A stretch of DNA of 26,630 bases from JBEKHI01 sp050012355. GTDB lineage: Bacteria; Actinomycetota; Actinomycetes; Streptosporangiales; Streptosporangiaceae. Position numbers and translations under genes: made by a program. Shown piece by piece: positions 1 through 8,714 of this stretch. Each line of letters starts with the position of its first letter. Position 1 is the first letter of the stretch. The notes under the pieces were generated by a model, which had not been told where the DNA came from, made no database searches, and worked only from the letters and a program-made list of their open reading frames with translations. The DNA lies in assembly GCA_050012355.1 (NCBI GenBank), contig JBEKHI010000062.1, positions 1 to 26,630 on the forward strand. Reading direction: 5' to 3'.

Positions 1-161
1 GACGTGGCCAGCGCCGCCGCTACGGCACCGAAACCGCGGGCCAGGTTCGTGCCGTGGTCGGCGTCGCCGATAGCCGCGTCGAGCTGGGTGAGATGGTCCC
101 GCTGGGCGTCGATGACCACGGCTATCTCCGTTACCCAGGCTCGGAAAAAATCAGCGTCCAT
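1..161 (-). CDS. dhaL: Dihydroxyacetone kinase L subunit, DhaL (5' part only)
   Basis: This is the ADP/ATP-binding subunit of dihydroxyacetone kinase, which together with DhaK makes dihydroxyacetone phosphate in the cytoplasm. Only the first 53 or so codons are present, because the gene runs off the left edge. The start is the ATG at 161, preceded by an AAGGGAG ribosome site 5 bases upstream. The visible protein contains the family signature LDAAIGDADHGTNLARGF, in which the Asp residues of GDADHG bind the Mg-nucleotide. It starts 37 bases after the dhaK stop on the same strand, as expected for a dhaKL operon. The sequence cannot show whether the phosphate donor is ATP or a PTS protein (DhaM), because the rest of the operon lies outside the window. 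The family call rests on a short but very characteristic motif. Confidence 0.88.
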   Translation of the reverse strand, partial: MDADFFRAWVTEIAVVIDAQRDHLTQLDAAIGDADHGTNLARGFGAVAAALAT

Positions 162-198
162 GTGCGCTCCCTTGCGGTGTGGACGATAGCTCCCAGCT

Positions 199-1191
199 CT
201 ACCGTCCCCACCGCAAGCCCGGCGTATCCACCGGAGCGTCCCATAGCTCGGTCAACGCGGGTGTCAGCCGAGCCACGGTGATGGAGAAACCCTGCATCTC
301 CAGGCTGGTGATGTAGTTGCCCACCAGGTTCCTGGCGATCCGCGCGTCGCGGCCGGCCAGGTGGCGGGTCACCTCGTTGAAGGCGAGGTAGAGCTCGATC
401 AGCGGGGTGCCGCCCATCCCGTTGACCATGACCAGCAGGTCGCCTTCCAGCGGCATGTCGGCACCGATCGCGTCGAGGGCGATCGCCACGACCTCGCTGG
501 CCGGCTGGAGCGTGGCCCTGGTGCGGCCAGGCTCTCCGTGGATGCCGATGCCGAGTTCGATCTCCTGGTCTGCCAGCTCGAAGGTTGGCTTGCCGGCGGC
601 CGGCACCGTGCACGAGGTGAGGGCGACACCGAACGACCGGCTGCGCTCGTTGACCTCGGCGGCCACCGCCGCCACCTCCGCCAGCGACGCGCCGCGTTCG
701 GCGAGCGCGCCCGCGATCTTCTCCACGAACACGGTCGCGCCGGTGCCACGGCGCCCAGCGGTGTACAGCGAGTCCTGCACGGCGACGTCATCGTTGACCA
801 CGACGGAGGAAACCTCGATCCCCTCGTCGTCGGCCAGTTCGGCGGCCATCTGGAAGTTGAGCACGTCGCCGGTGTAGTTCTTCACGATGTGCAGCACGCC
901 CGCGCCGCCGTTGACCGCCTTAGTCGCGGCCACCACCTGGTCAGGGACGGGTGAGGTGAACACCTCGCCCGCGCACGCGGCGTCCAGCATCCCGTAGCCG
1001 ACATAGCCGCCGTGCAGCGGTTCGTGGCCTGAGCCGCCGCCGGATACCAGGCCCACCTTGCCCGCGACCGGCCCGCTGGCCCGGGTGACGACCTTGTTTT
1101 CGATGTCCACCGACAGCGAAGGATGGGCCGCGGCCAGGCCGGCCAGCGAGTCGGTCACCACGGTGTCCGCGTTGTTGATGAGCTTCTTCAT
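199..1191 (-). CDS. dhaK: Dihydroxyacetone kinase K subunit, DhaK
   Basis: DhaK binds dihydroxyacetone covalently and presents it to DhaL for phosphorylation. The protein has 330 residues, full length for the family. The conserved GGGSGHEPLHGGYVG block includes His56, Asp109 lies in NYTGD, and the substrate-binding His218 lies in GIGIHGEPG. These positions match the numbering known for E. coli DhaK. The start ATG at 1191 has a GGAAGG ribosome site 6 bases upstream. It is followed by dhaL after 37 bases and diverges from the glpFKD operon, so the two glycerol/dihydroxyacetone routes share a 279-base control region. The enzyme should act in the cytoplasm and feed triose phosphate into glycolysis. 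Nothing is odd about the sequence. Confidence 0.97.
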   Translation of the reverse strand: MKKLINNADTVVTDSLAGLAAAHPSLSVDIENKVVTRASGPVAGKVGLVSGGGSGHEPLHGGYVGYGMLDAACAGEVFTSPVPDQVVAATKAVNGGAGVLHIVKNYTGDVLNFQMAAELADDEGIEVSSVVVNDDVAVQDSLYTAGRRGTGATVFVEKIAGALAERGASLAEVAAVAAEVNERSRSFGVALTSCTVPAAGKPTFELADQEIELGIGIHGEPGRTRATLQPASEVVAIALDAIGADMPLEGDLLVMVNGMGGTPLIELYLAFNEVTRHLAGRDARIARNLVGNYITSLEMQGFSITVARLTPALTELWDAPVDTPGLRWGR

Positions 1192-1470
1192 GGCGTGCCT
1201 TCCGGGGCGGGGGCGCTCAGCCCAAGAGCGCTGGAATGTTGTTCGGCATTATCAAACAGCGTTTATCTCAATCTCAGCCCAGAGTCAAGGGCCTACCCAA
1301 ATACATGCAGGTCAGACACATAATGCTCGATGGACCTCGCGTACGTCGACGGCTCCACGAGTTTGTATTTTGCCCAAACTTTACCTGGTTGAAGCATTGC
1401 CGAAGTGGGCAGACCAGTCGTACGTTGAGCCCAGGCACAGCGATGATCATGGCGCGAGGGAGGGCCACTC
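1192..1470. promoter_or_regulatory. Divergent control region between dhaK and glpF
   Basis: This 279-base stretch separates two divergent starts and is clearly more AT-rich than the genes beside it, so promoters for both directions should lie here. I see no gene in it. A near-palindrome, TGTTCG-N7-CAAACA (one mismatch in the arms), lies at 1240-1258, close to the dhaK start, and could bind an IclR/GylR-type glycerol regulator. That link is inference, because no such regulator is encoded in the window. A GGGAGGG ribosome site just upstream supports the glpF ATG at 1471. Confidence 0.45.
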
Positions 1471-2430
1471 ATGGCTGATATCACCCCGCTGCGAGGCGAG
1501 GGCCGGACGATAGGCCGGATCACCGGTCTGTACGGCGAGCTTCTGTCCGAATTCCTAGGAACGTTCGTCCTGATCGCGTTCGGCGACGGGGTGGTGGCCA
1601 TGGCCGTCGCCGCGCTGCCCGGATCGGGCCGGACCTCCGGTCCCACCGTGATCTTCGACGCGGCCGGTGACTGGCTGCTGATCACCTGGGGCTGGGCAAT
1701 GGCCGTCGCCTTCGGTGTCTGGGTGGCGGGCGGTGTGAGCGGCGCGCACCTCAATCCCGCGGTAACGCTGGCCTTCGCCGTCCGGCGCAGGTTCTCCTGG
1801 CGCAAGGTCCTTCCCTACTGGGCCGCGCAGGTTGTCGGGGCGTTCGTCGGCGCTGCCCTGGTCTTCCTCGTCTACCACAACGCGATCGACGCATTCGAGG
1901 TCGCGTCTAAGACGCCGCGCAGCAGCGGGCACGCGCTGACCACCTACTCGATCTTCGCCACGTTCCCCGCCTCGTACTTCCACGGCGGGGTCGCCGGGCC
2001 GCTGATCGACCAGATCGTTGGCACCGCGTTCCTGCTGATCTTCGTGGTGGCGCTCATCGATGTCCGGAACTCGGCCGTCCAGTCGAATCTGACGCCGCTG
2101 GCCATCGGCTTCGCGGTGGCGGCGATCGGGATGTCCTACGGCGCGAACGCCGGCTACGCGATCAACCCGGCCCGGGACTTCGGGCCCCGGCTGTTCGCCT
2201 ACTTCGCGGGCTGGGGGAAGGTGGCGTTGCCCGGCACCGACAGCACGAGCCCGTTCGCGTTCGCCAACTACTTCTGGATACCCATAGTCGGGCCGCTCAT
2301 CGGCGGCGTGATCGGGGTGGTTATCTACGATCTGTTCATCGGTGACGTGCTGCATGCAAGGCTGAAGAAGAGCGAGAACGTCAGCGGTCCTGTCGAGGAA
2401 ACCCGGCTTCCTGAAGAGCCGGAACGTTAG
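1471..2430 (+). CDS. glpF: Glycerol uptake facilitator (aquaglyceroporin), GlpF
   Basis: This is a membrane channel of the MIP/aquaporin family that lets glycerol diffuse into the cell. The 319-residue protein has six hydrophobic segments and both half-helix motifs: SGAHLNPAVTLAF near residue 95 and NPARDFGPR near residue 233. The Asp directly after the second NPAR is typical of glycerol channels rather than strict water channels. The N-terminus (about 18 residues), the loop near residues 60-75 and the charged C-terminal tail make it somewhat longer than the E. coli protein. It is the first gene of an operon, with glpK starting 14 bases after its stop. That order indicates trapping of imported glycerol by phosphorylation. 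The ATG at 1471 was chosen for its ribosome site. Confidence 0.96.
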   Translation: MADITPLRGEGRTIGRITGLYGELLSEFLGTFVLIAFGDGVVAMAVAALPGSGRTSGPTVIFDAAGDWLLITWGWAMAVAFGVWVAGGVSGAHLNPAVTLAFAVRRRFSWRKVLPYWAAQVVGAFVGAALVFLVYHNAIDAFEVASKTPRSSGHALTTYSIFATFPASYFHGGVAGPLIDQIVGTAFLLIFVVALIDVRNSAVQSNLTPLAIGFAVAAIGMSYGANAGYAINPARDFGPRLFAYFAGWGKVALPGTDSTSPFAFANYFWIPIVGPLIGGVIGVVIYDLFIGDVLHARLKKSENVSGPVEETRLPEEPER

Positions 2431-2444
2431 GCGAGGAGGAAGAC

Positions 2445-3959
2445 ATGCCGGAGTACGTCGGCGCCGTCGACCAGGGAACCACGAGCACCAGGTTCATGAT
2501 CTTCGACCATTCGGGTAACGAGGTCGCCAAGCACCAGCTCGAGCACGAACAGATCCTGCCGCGGGCCGGCTGGGTTGAGCACGACCCGGTGGAGATCTGG
2601 GAGCGGACCGCCTCGGTCATCCAGACCGCGCTGCACCGGGCCAACCTGACCGCGTCCGACCTGGCCGCGCTCGGCATCACCAACCAGCGCGAGACCGCCG
2701 TCGTCTGGAACCGCAAGACCGGGCGGCCGTACTACAACGCCATCGTCTGGCAGGACACCCGGACCGACCGGATCGCCAGCGCGCTGGATCGCGACGAGCG
2801 CGGTGCCACGATCAGGACCAAGGCGGGGCTGCCGCCGGCCACCTACTTCTCCGGCGGCAAGATCCAGTGGATCCTGGAGAACGTCGACGGGGTACGGGAG
2901 GCCGCCGAGAACGGCGACGCCATCTTCGGCAACACCGACTCGTGGGTCATCTGGAACCTGACCGGCGGCGTCGACGGCGGCGCGCACGTCACCGACGCCA
3001 CCAACGCCAGCCGGACGATGCTGATGAACCTGGAGACCCTCGACTGGGACGACGAACTGCTCGGCTTCTTCGGCATCCCGAAGTCGATGCTGCCGACGAT
3101 CAGGCCGTCCTCGGCCCCCGACGGCTACGGCGAGATCACCGGGCTCTCGGCGGTCCGCGGTGTCCCGCTCACCGGCGACCTCGGCGACCAGCAGGCCGCC
3201 ACCGTCGGCCAGGTCTGCTTCTCCCCCGGCGAGGCGAAGAACACCTACGGGACCGGTAACTTCATGCTGCTGAACACCGGCGAGGAACTGGTCCGCAGCA
3301 AGAATGGCTTGCTCACCACGGTGTGCTACCAGTTCGGATCGCAGAGGCCGATCTACGCGCTCGAGGGTTCCATCGCGGTAACCGGATCGGCGGTGCAGTG
3401 GCTGCGCGACCAGCTGGGCATCATCTCCGGCGCGGCCGAGACCGAGACCCTCGCCCGTCAGGTCAGCGACAACGGCGGCGTCTACTTCGTGCCGGCGTTC
3501 TCCGGGCTGTTCGCGCCGTACTGGCGCAGCGACGCGCGTGGCGCGATCGTCGGATTGTCGCGATTCAACACGAATGCCCACCTGGCCCGGGCCACCCTGG
3601 AAGCGATCTGCTACCAGAGCCGGGACGTGGCCGAGGCGATGGAGCAGGACTCCGGCGTGGTCCTGGAGGTGCTCAAGGTCGACGGCGGTGTCACCGCCAA
3701 CGATCTGTGCATGCAGTTGCAGGCCGACATCCTGGGCGTTCCGGTCAGCCGTCCGGTCGTCGCGGAGACCACGGCCCTGGGAGCGGCTTACGCGGCGGGC
3801 CTGGCAACCGGGTTCTGGTCGACGACCGAGGAACTGCGGGCCAACTGGAACGAGTCCAAGCGCTGGGAGCCCGAGTGGGACGACCAGCAGCGCGCCGACG
3901 GGTACGCGGGCTGGAAGAAAGCGGTAGAGCGCACCCTGAACTGGGTAGATGTCGGCTGA
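2445..3959 (+). CDS. glpK: Glycerol kinase, GlpK
   Basis: This cytoplasmic FGGY-family kinase turns glycerol and ATP into sn-glycerol 3-phosphate. The protein has 504 residues, normal for the family. The N-terminal phosphate-binding loop GAVDQGTTSTRFMIFD is at residues 6-21, the substrate region WVEHDPVEIWE lies near residues 43-53, GTGNFMLLNTG is mid-protein, and the C-terminal adenosine motif KVDGGVTANDLCMQLQADI is near residues 408-426. A GAGGAGG ribosome site precedes the ATG. The stop codon overlaps the glpD start by one base (TGATG), so the two are probably translated as a unit. It lies between the channel gene and the dehydrogenase gene of the same pathway, which confirms its role. No unusual features were seen. 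Confidence 0.98.
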   Translation: MPEYVGAVDQGTTSTRFMIFDHSGNEVAKHQLEHEQILPRAGWVEHDPVEIWERTASVIQTALHRANLTASDLAALGITNQRETAVVWNRKTGRPYYNAIVWQDTRTDRIASALDRDERGATIRTKAGLPPATYFSGGKIQWILENVDGVREAAENGDAIFGNTDSWVIWNLTGGVDGGAHVTDATNASRTMLMNLETLDWDDELLGFFGIPKSMLPTIRPSSAPDGYGEITGLSAVRGVPLTGDLGDQQAATVGQVCFSPGEAKNTYGTGNFMLLNTGEELVRSKNGLLTTVCYQFGSQRPIYALEGSIAVTGSAVQWLRDQLGIISGAAETETLARQVSDNGGVYFVPAFSGLFAPYWRSDARGAIVGLSRFNTNAHLARATLEAICYQSRDVAEAMEQDSGVVLEVLKVDGGVTANDLCMQLQADILGVPVSRPVVAETTALGAAYAAGLATGFWSTTEELRANWNESKRWEPEWDDQQRADGYAGWKKAVERTLNWVDVG

Positions 3960-5659
3960 TGACAGCCCTTTCGCCTGAGACACGTGCGAACGCGCTCGCC
4001 CAGATGAGCGAGCGCGAACTGGACGTGCTCGTCATCGGGGGTGGCGTGGTCGGGGCGGGCAGCGCGCTTGACGCGGTGACCCGCGGCCTGACCACGGCCA
4101 TCGTGGAGGCCCGCGACTGGGCCAGCGGCACCTCCAGCCGGTCGAGCAAGCTGATCCACGGCGGCCTGCGCTACCTGGAGATGCTCGACTTCGGGCTGGT
4201 CCGCGAGGCGCTCACCGAGCGCGGGCTGCTGCTCGACCGCATCGCCCCGCACCTGGTCCGGCCGGTACCGTTCCTGTACCCGTTGCAGCACCGGGTCTGG
4301 GAGCGGGCCTACGTCGGCGCCGGGATAGCGCTCTACGACACGATGGCCTACACCTCGGGCACCTCCCGCGGGCTGAAGCATCACCGGCACCTGACTCGCG
4401 GGCAGGCGCTGCGCGAGGCGCCCTGCCTGCGCAAGGACGCGCTCACCGGCGCGATCCAGTACTGGGACGCGCAGATGGACGACGCTCGGTACACGATGAC
4501 CGTGGTGCGCACCGCCGCCACGTTCGGCGCGCTGGCGGCCAGCCAGGCGCAGGTGACCGGGCTGCTGCGGCAGGGCGAGCGGGTCACCGGCGCGCTCGTC
4601 ACCGATGTGCTCACCGGCAACGCCTTCGAGGTCCGGGCCAAGCAGGTCATCAACGCCACCGGTGTGTGGACCGACGACACGCAGGCGCTGGCCGATACCC
4701 GCGGCCAGTTCCACGTCCGGGCGTCCAAGGGGATCCACCTGGTGGTGCCGCGCGACCGGTTGCGGTCCAGCACCGGTCTCATCTTGCGGACCGAGAAGAG
4801 CGTGCTGTTCGTCATCCCGTGGGGACGGCACTGGATCATCGGCACCACCGACACCGACTGGTCGCTGGCCAAGGAGCACCCGGCCGCCAGTTCGCGGGAC
4901 ATCGACTACCTGCTCGAGCACGTGAACTCGGTGCTCACCTCGCCGCTGACCCGCGAGGATGTGGAGGGCGTCTACGCTGGCCTGCGGCCGCTGCTGTCCG
5001 GCGAGTCGGAGTCGACCTCCAAGCTGTCCAGGGAACACGTGGTCGGGCACCCGGTCCCCGGCCTGGTCGTGGTGGCCGGCGGAAAGTACACAACCTACCG
5101 GGTGATGGCCGCCGACGCGGTGGACGAGGCGGTCCGCACGCTGGATGCCCGGGTTCCCGAGTCGTGCACCGCCACGCTGCCGCTGGTCGGGGCCGACGGC
5201 TACCACGCGCTGTGGAACCAGCGCCGCGCTCTCGCGGTGACCGCGAACATCCACGTCGCCCGCGTCGAGCACCTGCTCAACCGGTACGGCACGTGTATCC
5301 ATGAGTTGCTCGACATGATCCGTTCCGATCCTTCGCTTGCCGCTCCGCTGCCGGGCGCCGACGATTACCTCGCGGTCGAGGCCCGCTACGCGGTGACCCA
5401 CGAAGGCGCTCGCCACCTGGACGACGTGCTGGCCCGCCGGACCCGGATCTCGATCGAGGCCTGGGACCGCGGCGTCGCCGCCGCACCGGTGGTCGCCGAC
5501 CTGATGGCCGGTGTGCTCGGATGGAGTTCTGCGGAAAGGGACCTCGAGGTCGAGAGCTACCTGATCCGGGTCGCGGCCGAGCGCGAGTCGCAGACCAAGC
5601 CGGACGACGAGGAAGCCGAGGCCGCCCGGCTAGAGGCCCCCGACATCGCGACGCTCTGA
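3959..5659 (+). CDS. glpD: Aerobic glycerol-3-phosphate dehydrogenase, GlpD
   Basis: GlpD is an FAD enzyme at the inner face of the membrane. It oxidises glycerol 3-phosphate to dihydroxyacetone phosphate and passes electrons to quinone. The reading frame stays open far upstream, inside glpK, but the real start is the ATG at 3959, which overlaps the glpK stop by one base. The resulting 566-residue protein has the expected size. The FAD-binding VLVIGGGVVGAG motif is at residues 23-34, SGTSSRSSKLIHGGLRYLE near residue 60 is the family flavin-site block, and VVAGGKYTTYRVMA lies in the C-terminal half. It ends the glpFKD operon. A strong hairpin-forming repeat follows before the convergent dehydrogenase gene. 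Confidence 0.97.
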   Translation: MTALSPETRANALAQMSERELDVLVIGGGVVGAGSALDAVTRGLTTAIVEARDWASGTSSRSSKLIHGGLRYLEMLDFGLVREALTERGLLLDRIAPHLVRPVPFLYPLQHRVWERAYVGAGIALYDTMAYTSGTSRGLKHHRHLTRGQALREAPCLRKDALTGAIQYWDAQMDDARYTMTVVRTAATFGALAASQAQVTGLLRQGERVTGALVTDVLTGNAFEVRAKQVINATGVWTDDTQALADTRGQFHVRASKGIHLVVPRDRLRSSTGLILRTEKSVLFVIPWGRHWIIGTTDTDWSLAKEHPAASSRDIDYLLEHVNSVLTSPLTREDVEGVYAGLRPLLSGESESTSKLSREHVVGHPVPGLVVVAGGKYTTYRVMAADAVDEAVRTLDARVPESCTATLPLVGADGYHALWNQRRALAVTANIHVARVEHLLNRYGTCIHELLDMIRSDPSLAAPLPGADDYLAVEARYAVTHEGARHLDDVLARRTRISIEAWDRGVAAAPVVADLMAGVLGWSSAERDLEVESYLIRVAAERESQTKPDDEEAEAARLEAPDIATL

Positions 5660-5715
5660 CAGCGGGGCCGGTTCCTTTAGTCCGGTTTGTAGCGCTACGT
5701 GGGTGGCCCGAGCTG

Positions 5716-5789
5716 CTTCTACATCGCTGTCGATGGGCCATCGCTGGGGTTATGCCGCCAGCAATGACCCATCGACAGGCTTGTAGAAG
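5716..5789. repeat. 74-base imperfect hairpin between convergent genes, built from a dispersed repeat unit
   Basis: Two 32-base arms (5716-5747 and 5758-5789) are complementary at 27 of 32 positions around a 10-base loop. Each arm holds a 17-base unit: ATGGGCCATCGCTGGGG at 5733-5749, and its diverged reverse complement at 5756-5772. Near-identical units recur at 10345-10361 and 10376-10392. The hairpin lies between the converging glpD and mmsA genes, so it could end transcription from both sides, although no run of T follows. A 10-base palindrome, GTAGCGCTAC (5689-5698), stands just upstream, and a similar ATAGCGCTAT lies at the other locus. Confidence 0.8.
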
Positions 5790-5865
5790 GTGCTCCGGCG
5801 TCACACCGGCCACATAGCGCCACGCTTCTTGCTGTTATCTTCAGGAAGGGCGGCCACCGATCCCG

Positions 5866-7365
5866 TCAGGAGTTGACCGGGAAGCCGAGGTTGACGCCGC
5901 CGTGGCTCGGGTCGAGCCAGCGGGAGGTGACGACCTTGCCACGGGTGTAGAAGTGGATGCCCTCGGTACCGTGCACGTGCGTGTCGCCGAACAGCGATGC
6001 CTTCCACCCGCCGAACGAGTAGTACGCCATCGGCACCGGGATCGGCACGTTCACGCCGACCATGCCCACCTCGACCTCGGACACGAACCGCCGCGCGGCA
6101 CCACCGTCGTTGGTGAAGATCGCGACCCCGTTGCCGTACGGGTTGCCCTCGATCAACCGCGCCGCCGCCTCGTACGATGGCGCGCGCAGCACCGACAGCA
6201 CCGGGCCGAAGATCTCGTCGGTGTAGCAGGACATCGACGGCGTCACGTGGTCGAGCACGGACGGCCCGAGCCAGAAGCCCTCCGAAGAGCCGCCGATGAC
6301 CGGGTGCACCCGGCCGTCCACCGCCAGGGTGGCGCCCTCGCGGACACCGGAGTCCAGGTACCCGGCCACCTTGTCCCGGTGCGGCCCGGTGACCAGCGGG
6401 CCCATCTGCGAGTTCGGGTCGGTGCCCGGGCCGACCTGCAGCCCGGCGATCCGCTCCTTGATCTTGCCCACCAGCGCGTCACCGATCGGGTCCACCGCGA
6501 CCAGGGCCGAGATGGCCATGCACCGCTCCCCCGCGCTCCCGAAGCCCGCGTTTACCGCGGCGTCGGCGGTCAGGTCAAGGTCGGCGTCGGGCAGCACCAT
6601 CATGTGATTCTTCGCGCCACCGAGCGCCTGCACCCGCTTGCCATGGGCGGTGCCGGTCTCGTAGATATACCGGGCGATGGGGGTCGAACCGACAAAGCTC
6701 ACCGCCGAGATATCCGGGTGGGTGAGCAGCGCGTCGACCGCCTCCTTGTCGCCATGCACCACGTTGAACACGCCGTCCGGCAGCCCCGCCTCGGCCCACA
6801 GCTGGGCAAGAAAGACCGACGCCGACGGGTCCTTCTCCGAGGGCTTCAGGACGAAGGTGTTGCCGCACGCGATCGCGATCGGGAACATCCACATCGGCAC
6901 CATGGACGGGAAGTTGAACGGCGTGATGCCGGCCACCACGCCAACCGGCTGCCTGATCGAGTACGAGTCCACGTTGGTGGAGACGTTCTCCGAGAAGCCG
7001 CCCTTGAGCAGGTGCGGGATGCCGCAGGCGAACTCGACGACCTCTAGGCCGCGGGCCACCTCTCCCTCGGCGTCGGAGAGCACCTTGCCGTGTTCGGCGG
7101 TGATCAGCTTGGCCAGCTCGGTCGTGTTGGCCCGGACCAGTTCCCGGAACGCGAACAGGATCGTGGCCCGCCTCGACAGCGACACGTGGCGCCAGCTATC
7201 GAACGCCTCCTTCGCGGTGCCGACCGCCTCGCCGACCGTGGCGGCGGACGCGAAGTCCACCGTGCCGGACACCTCACCTGTCGCCGGATTGTAGATGTCG
7301 CCAGTGCGCTCCGGGGTGCCGGTCCACGGCTTCCCGCCGATCCAGTGCGTGATGTGCTTGCTCAC
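5866..7365 (-). CDS. mmsA: CoA-acylating methylmalonate/malonate-semialdehyde dehydrogenase
   Basis: This enzyme oxidises methylmalonate semialdehyde or malonate semialdehyde with NAD and CoA, giving propionyl-CoA or acetyl-CoA plus CO2. The 499-residue protein is a full-length aldehyde dehydrogenase. The nucleotide-binding stretch VAGITPFNFPSMVPMWMFP lies near residues 144-162, SFVGSTPIARYIY near 223-235, and the catalytic Cys282 in GSAGERCMAIS. The usual ELGG general-base motif is replaced by ALGGAKNH, the hallmark of the CoA-dependent semialdehyde group. Its ATG overlaps the aminotransferase stop by four bases (ATGA), so the two are coupled. With that partner it probably degrades the semialdehyde formed from beta-alanine or a similar amino acid. 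Valine degradation is an alternative role. Confidence 0.95.
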   Translation of the reverse strand: MSKHITHWIGGKPWTGTPERTGDIYNPATGEVSGTVDFASAATVGEAVGTAKEAFDSWRHVSLSRRATILFAFRELVRANTTELAKLITAEHGKVLSDAEGEVARGLEVVEFACGIPHLLKGGFSENVSTNVDSYSIRQPVGVVAGITPFNFPSMVPMWMFPIAIACGNTFVLKPSEKDPSASVFLAQLWAEAGLPDGVFNVVHGDKEAVDALLTHPDISAVSFVGSTPIARYIYETGTAHGKRVQALGGAKNHMMVLPDADLDLTADAAVNAGFGSAGERCMAISALVAVDPIGDALVGKIKERIAGLQVGPGTDPNSQMGPLVTGPHRDKVAGYLDSGVREGATLAVDGRVHPVIGGSSEGFWLGPSVLDHVTPSMSCYTDEIFGPVLSVLRAPSYEAAARLIEGNPYGNGVAIFTNDGGAARRFVSEVEVGMVGVNVPIPVPMAYYSFGGWKASLFGDTHVHGTEGIHFYTRGKVVTSRWLDPSHGGVNLGFPVNS

Positions 7366-8639
7366 TGCGAGTTCACCTCTTGAAGGGCGTCGATCAGGAT
7401 GGCCAGGCCCTCGCGCGCCTCGTCCAGCGTCAGCGTGAGCGGCGGCGCCATCCGCAGCGAGTGGCCGTAGAGCCCGCCCTTGCCGATCAGCAGGCCACGC
7501 TTCTTGGTGGCCTCGAGCATCTTGGTGGCCAGCGCCGGAGACGGACGGCCCTGGTCGTCAACCAGGTCGACGGCGAACATCAGGCCCTTGCCGCGCACGT
7601 CGCCGACCACGGCGAGCTTCTCGGCGGCTGCCCGCAGCCCAGGAATGATTATGGAACCCGTCGCGGCCGCGTTGGCCTGCAGGTCATGGCTGAGCACGTA
7701 GTCGAGGGTGGCGTTCGCGGCCGCCGTGGACACCGGGTTACCGCCGAACGTCGAGACGCCGGTCCCTCGCATCCCGTCGAGCAGATCGCCGCGCGCGACG
7801 ACCCCGCCGATCGCGAAACCATTACCCAGTCCCTTGGCGAACGTCATCGCGTCCGGGGTTATGTCGTGCGCGTCGATCCCCCAGAAATGCTCTCCGGTAC
7901 GACCCCAGCCGGTCTGCACCTCGTCGGAGATCAGGTAGATGCCGTGCTCGTCGAGCACCTCTTTATAGGCGGCGAGCAGCCCGTCGGGCGCCATGGTGAA
8001 GCCGCCGACGCCCTGAATCGGCTCGGCGATCAGGCAGCCGATGTCGTCCGGGTGTACCCCGACGAGCAGCGCCCGCAGGTCCTCGACGCAGAACTTGATG
8101 AAGTCTTTATCGGACGCCGACCCCAGGTGGCGGTCCGAGCCGTGCAGGTAGTGCGTGCCGAACGGCTCGAGTCCGCTGGTCTTCCACGCCTTGTTGCCGG
8201 TCACCGCGACCGCGCCGAATGACCGCCCGTGATAGCTCCCGCGCATCGCCAGCACCTGGTTGGCCTTGCGCGCAGTGAGCGCGGCGACCAGCGCGGTCTC
8301 GTTAGCCTCGGTGCCGGAGTTGGTGAAGAACACCTTCGCGTCCGGGATCCCGGAAAGCCGGGCGATCTTCTCCGCCAGCTCCACCTGGTTGCGGATCAGG
8401 TAGAGGGTGGAGGTGTGCGCGATGCCGGTGGCGATCTGCCGTTCGACGGCCTCGCGGACCTCGGCCACGTCGTAGCCGAGCATGTTCGTCAAGATCCCGG
8501 CGAAGAAGTCCAGGTAGCTGGCGCCAGTGGCGTCGGTGACCCGGCAGCCCTTACCGGAGACGATCTCGATGGGCTCGTCGTAGTACAGCCCTACCCAGTT
8601 CGGGATAACAGCGCGATGGCGATCCAGAAGCTCAGACAT
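7362..8639 (-). CDS. Class III PLP-dependent aminotransferase (beta-alanine/omega-amino acid type)
   Basis: A 425-residue fold-type I aminotransferase that moves an amino group from an omega-amino acid or beta-alanine to a keto acid. Visible PLP-site elements are SGTEANE (residues 108-114), SYHGRSFG (135-142), the cofactor-binding Asp239 in SDEVQTGWGRTG and the Schiff-base Lys269 in TFAKGLGNG. Substrate cannot be fixed from sequence. The coupled semialdehyde dehydrogenase downstream and the divergent PucR-type regulator favour beta-alanine (end of reductive pyrimidine breakdown) or a related omega-amino acid. Alanine-glyoxylate or GABA aminotransferase are alternatives within the same family. 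The start ATG at 8639 gives the normal family N-terminus. The promoter should lie in the 75 bases shared with the regulator. Confidence 0.9.
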   Translation of the reverse strand: MSELLDRHRAVIPNWVGLYYDEPIEIVSGKGCRVTDATGASYLDFFAGILTNMLGYDVAEVREAVERQIATGIAHTSTLYLIRNQVELAEKIARLSGIPDAKVFFTNSGTEANETALVAALTARKANQVLAMRGSYHGRSFGAVAVTGNKAWKTSGLEPFGTHYLHGSDRHLGSASDKDFIKFCVEDLRALLVGVHPDDIGCLIAEPIQGVGGFTMAPDGLLAAYKEVLDEHGIYLISDEVQTGWGRTGEHFWGIDAHDITPDAMTFAKGLGNGFAIGGVVARGDLLDGMRGTGVSTFGGNPVSTAAANATLDYVLSHDLQANAAATGSIIIPGLRAAAEKLAVVGDVRGKGLMFAVDLVDDQGRPSPALATKMLEATKKRGLLIGKGGLYGHSLRMAPPLTLTLDEAREGLAILIDALQEVNSQ

Positions 8640-8714
8640 GCTCTTTAGTCTGCCCGCTTTGCGACTGATCGCCTACTGACAGTATGTATCCGATTCCGAG
8701 ATATTCTTTACACT
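8640..8714. promoter_or_regulatory. Divergent promoter region of the aminotransferase and pucR-like genes
   Basis: These 75 AT-rich bases separate divergent starts. A small palindrome, TACTG-A-CAGTA, lies at 8674-8684, roughly midway, and is a candidate site for the PucR-type regulator. A CTGACA box with AGATAT 17 bases downstream could be a plus-strand promoter for the regulator gene. Both proposals rest on pattern only. Confidence 0.4.

Noticed and set aside
2427..3983. 518-codon open frame on the minus strand opposite glpK
   Set aside because: Antisense shadow of a GC-rich gene: Arg/Gly/Val/Asp-rich with no family motifs, fully covered by the certain glpK gene.
3788..5416. 542-codon minus-strand frame opposite glpD
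   Set aside because: Same shadow effect; glpD motifs on the plus strand are unambiguous.
5902..7047. 381-codon plus-strand frame opposite mmsA
   Set aside because: Composition (Arg, His, Val, Asp) is typical of an antisense frame; mmsA is certain.
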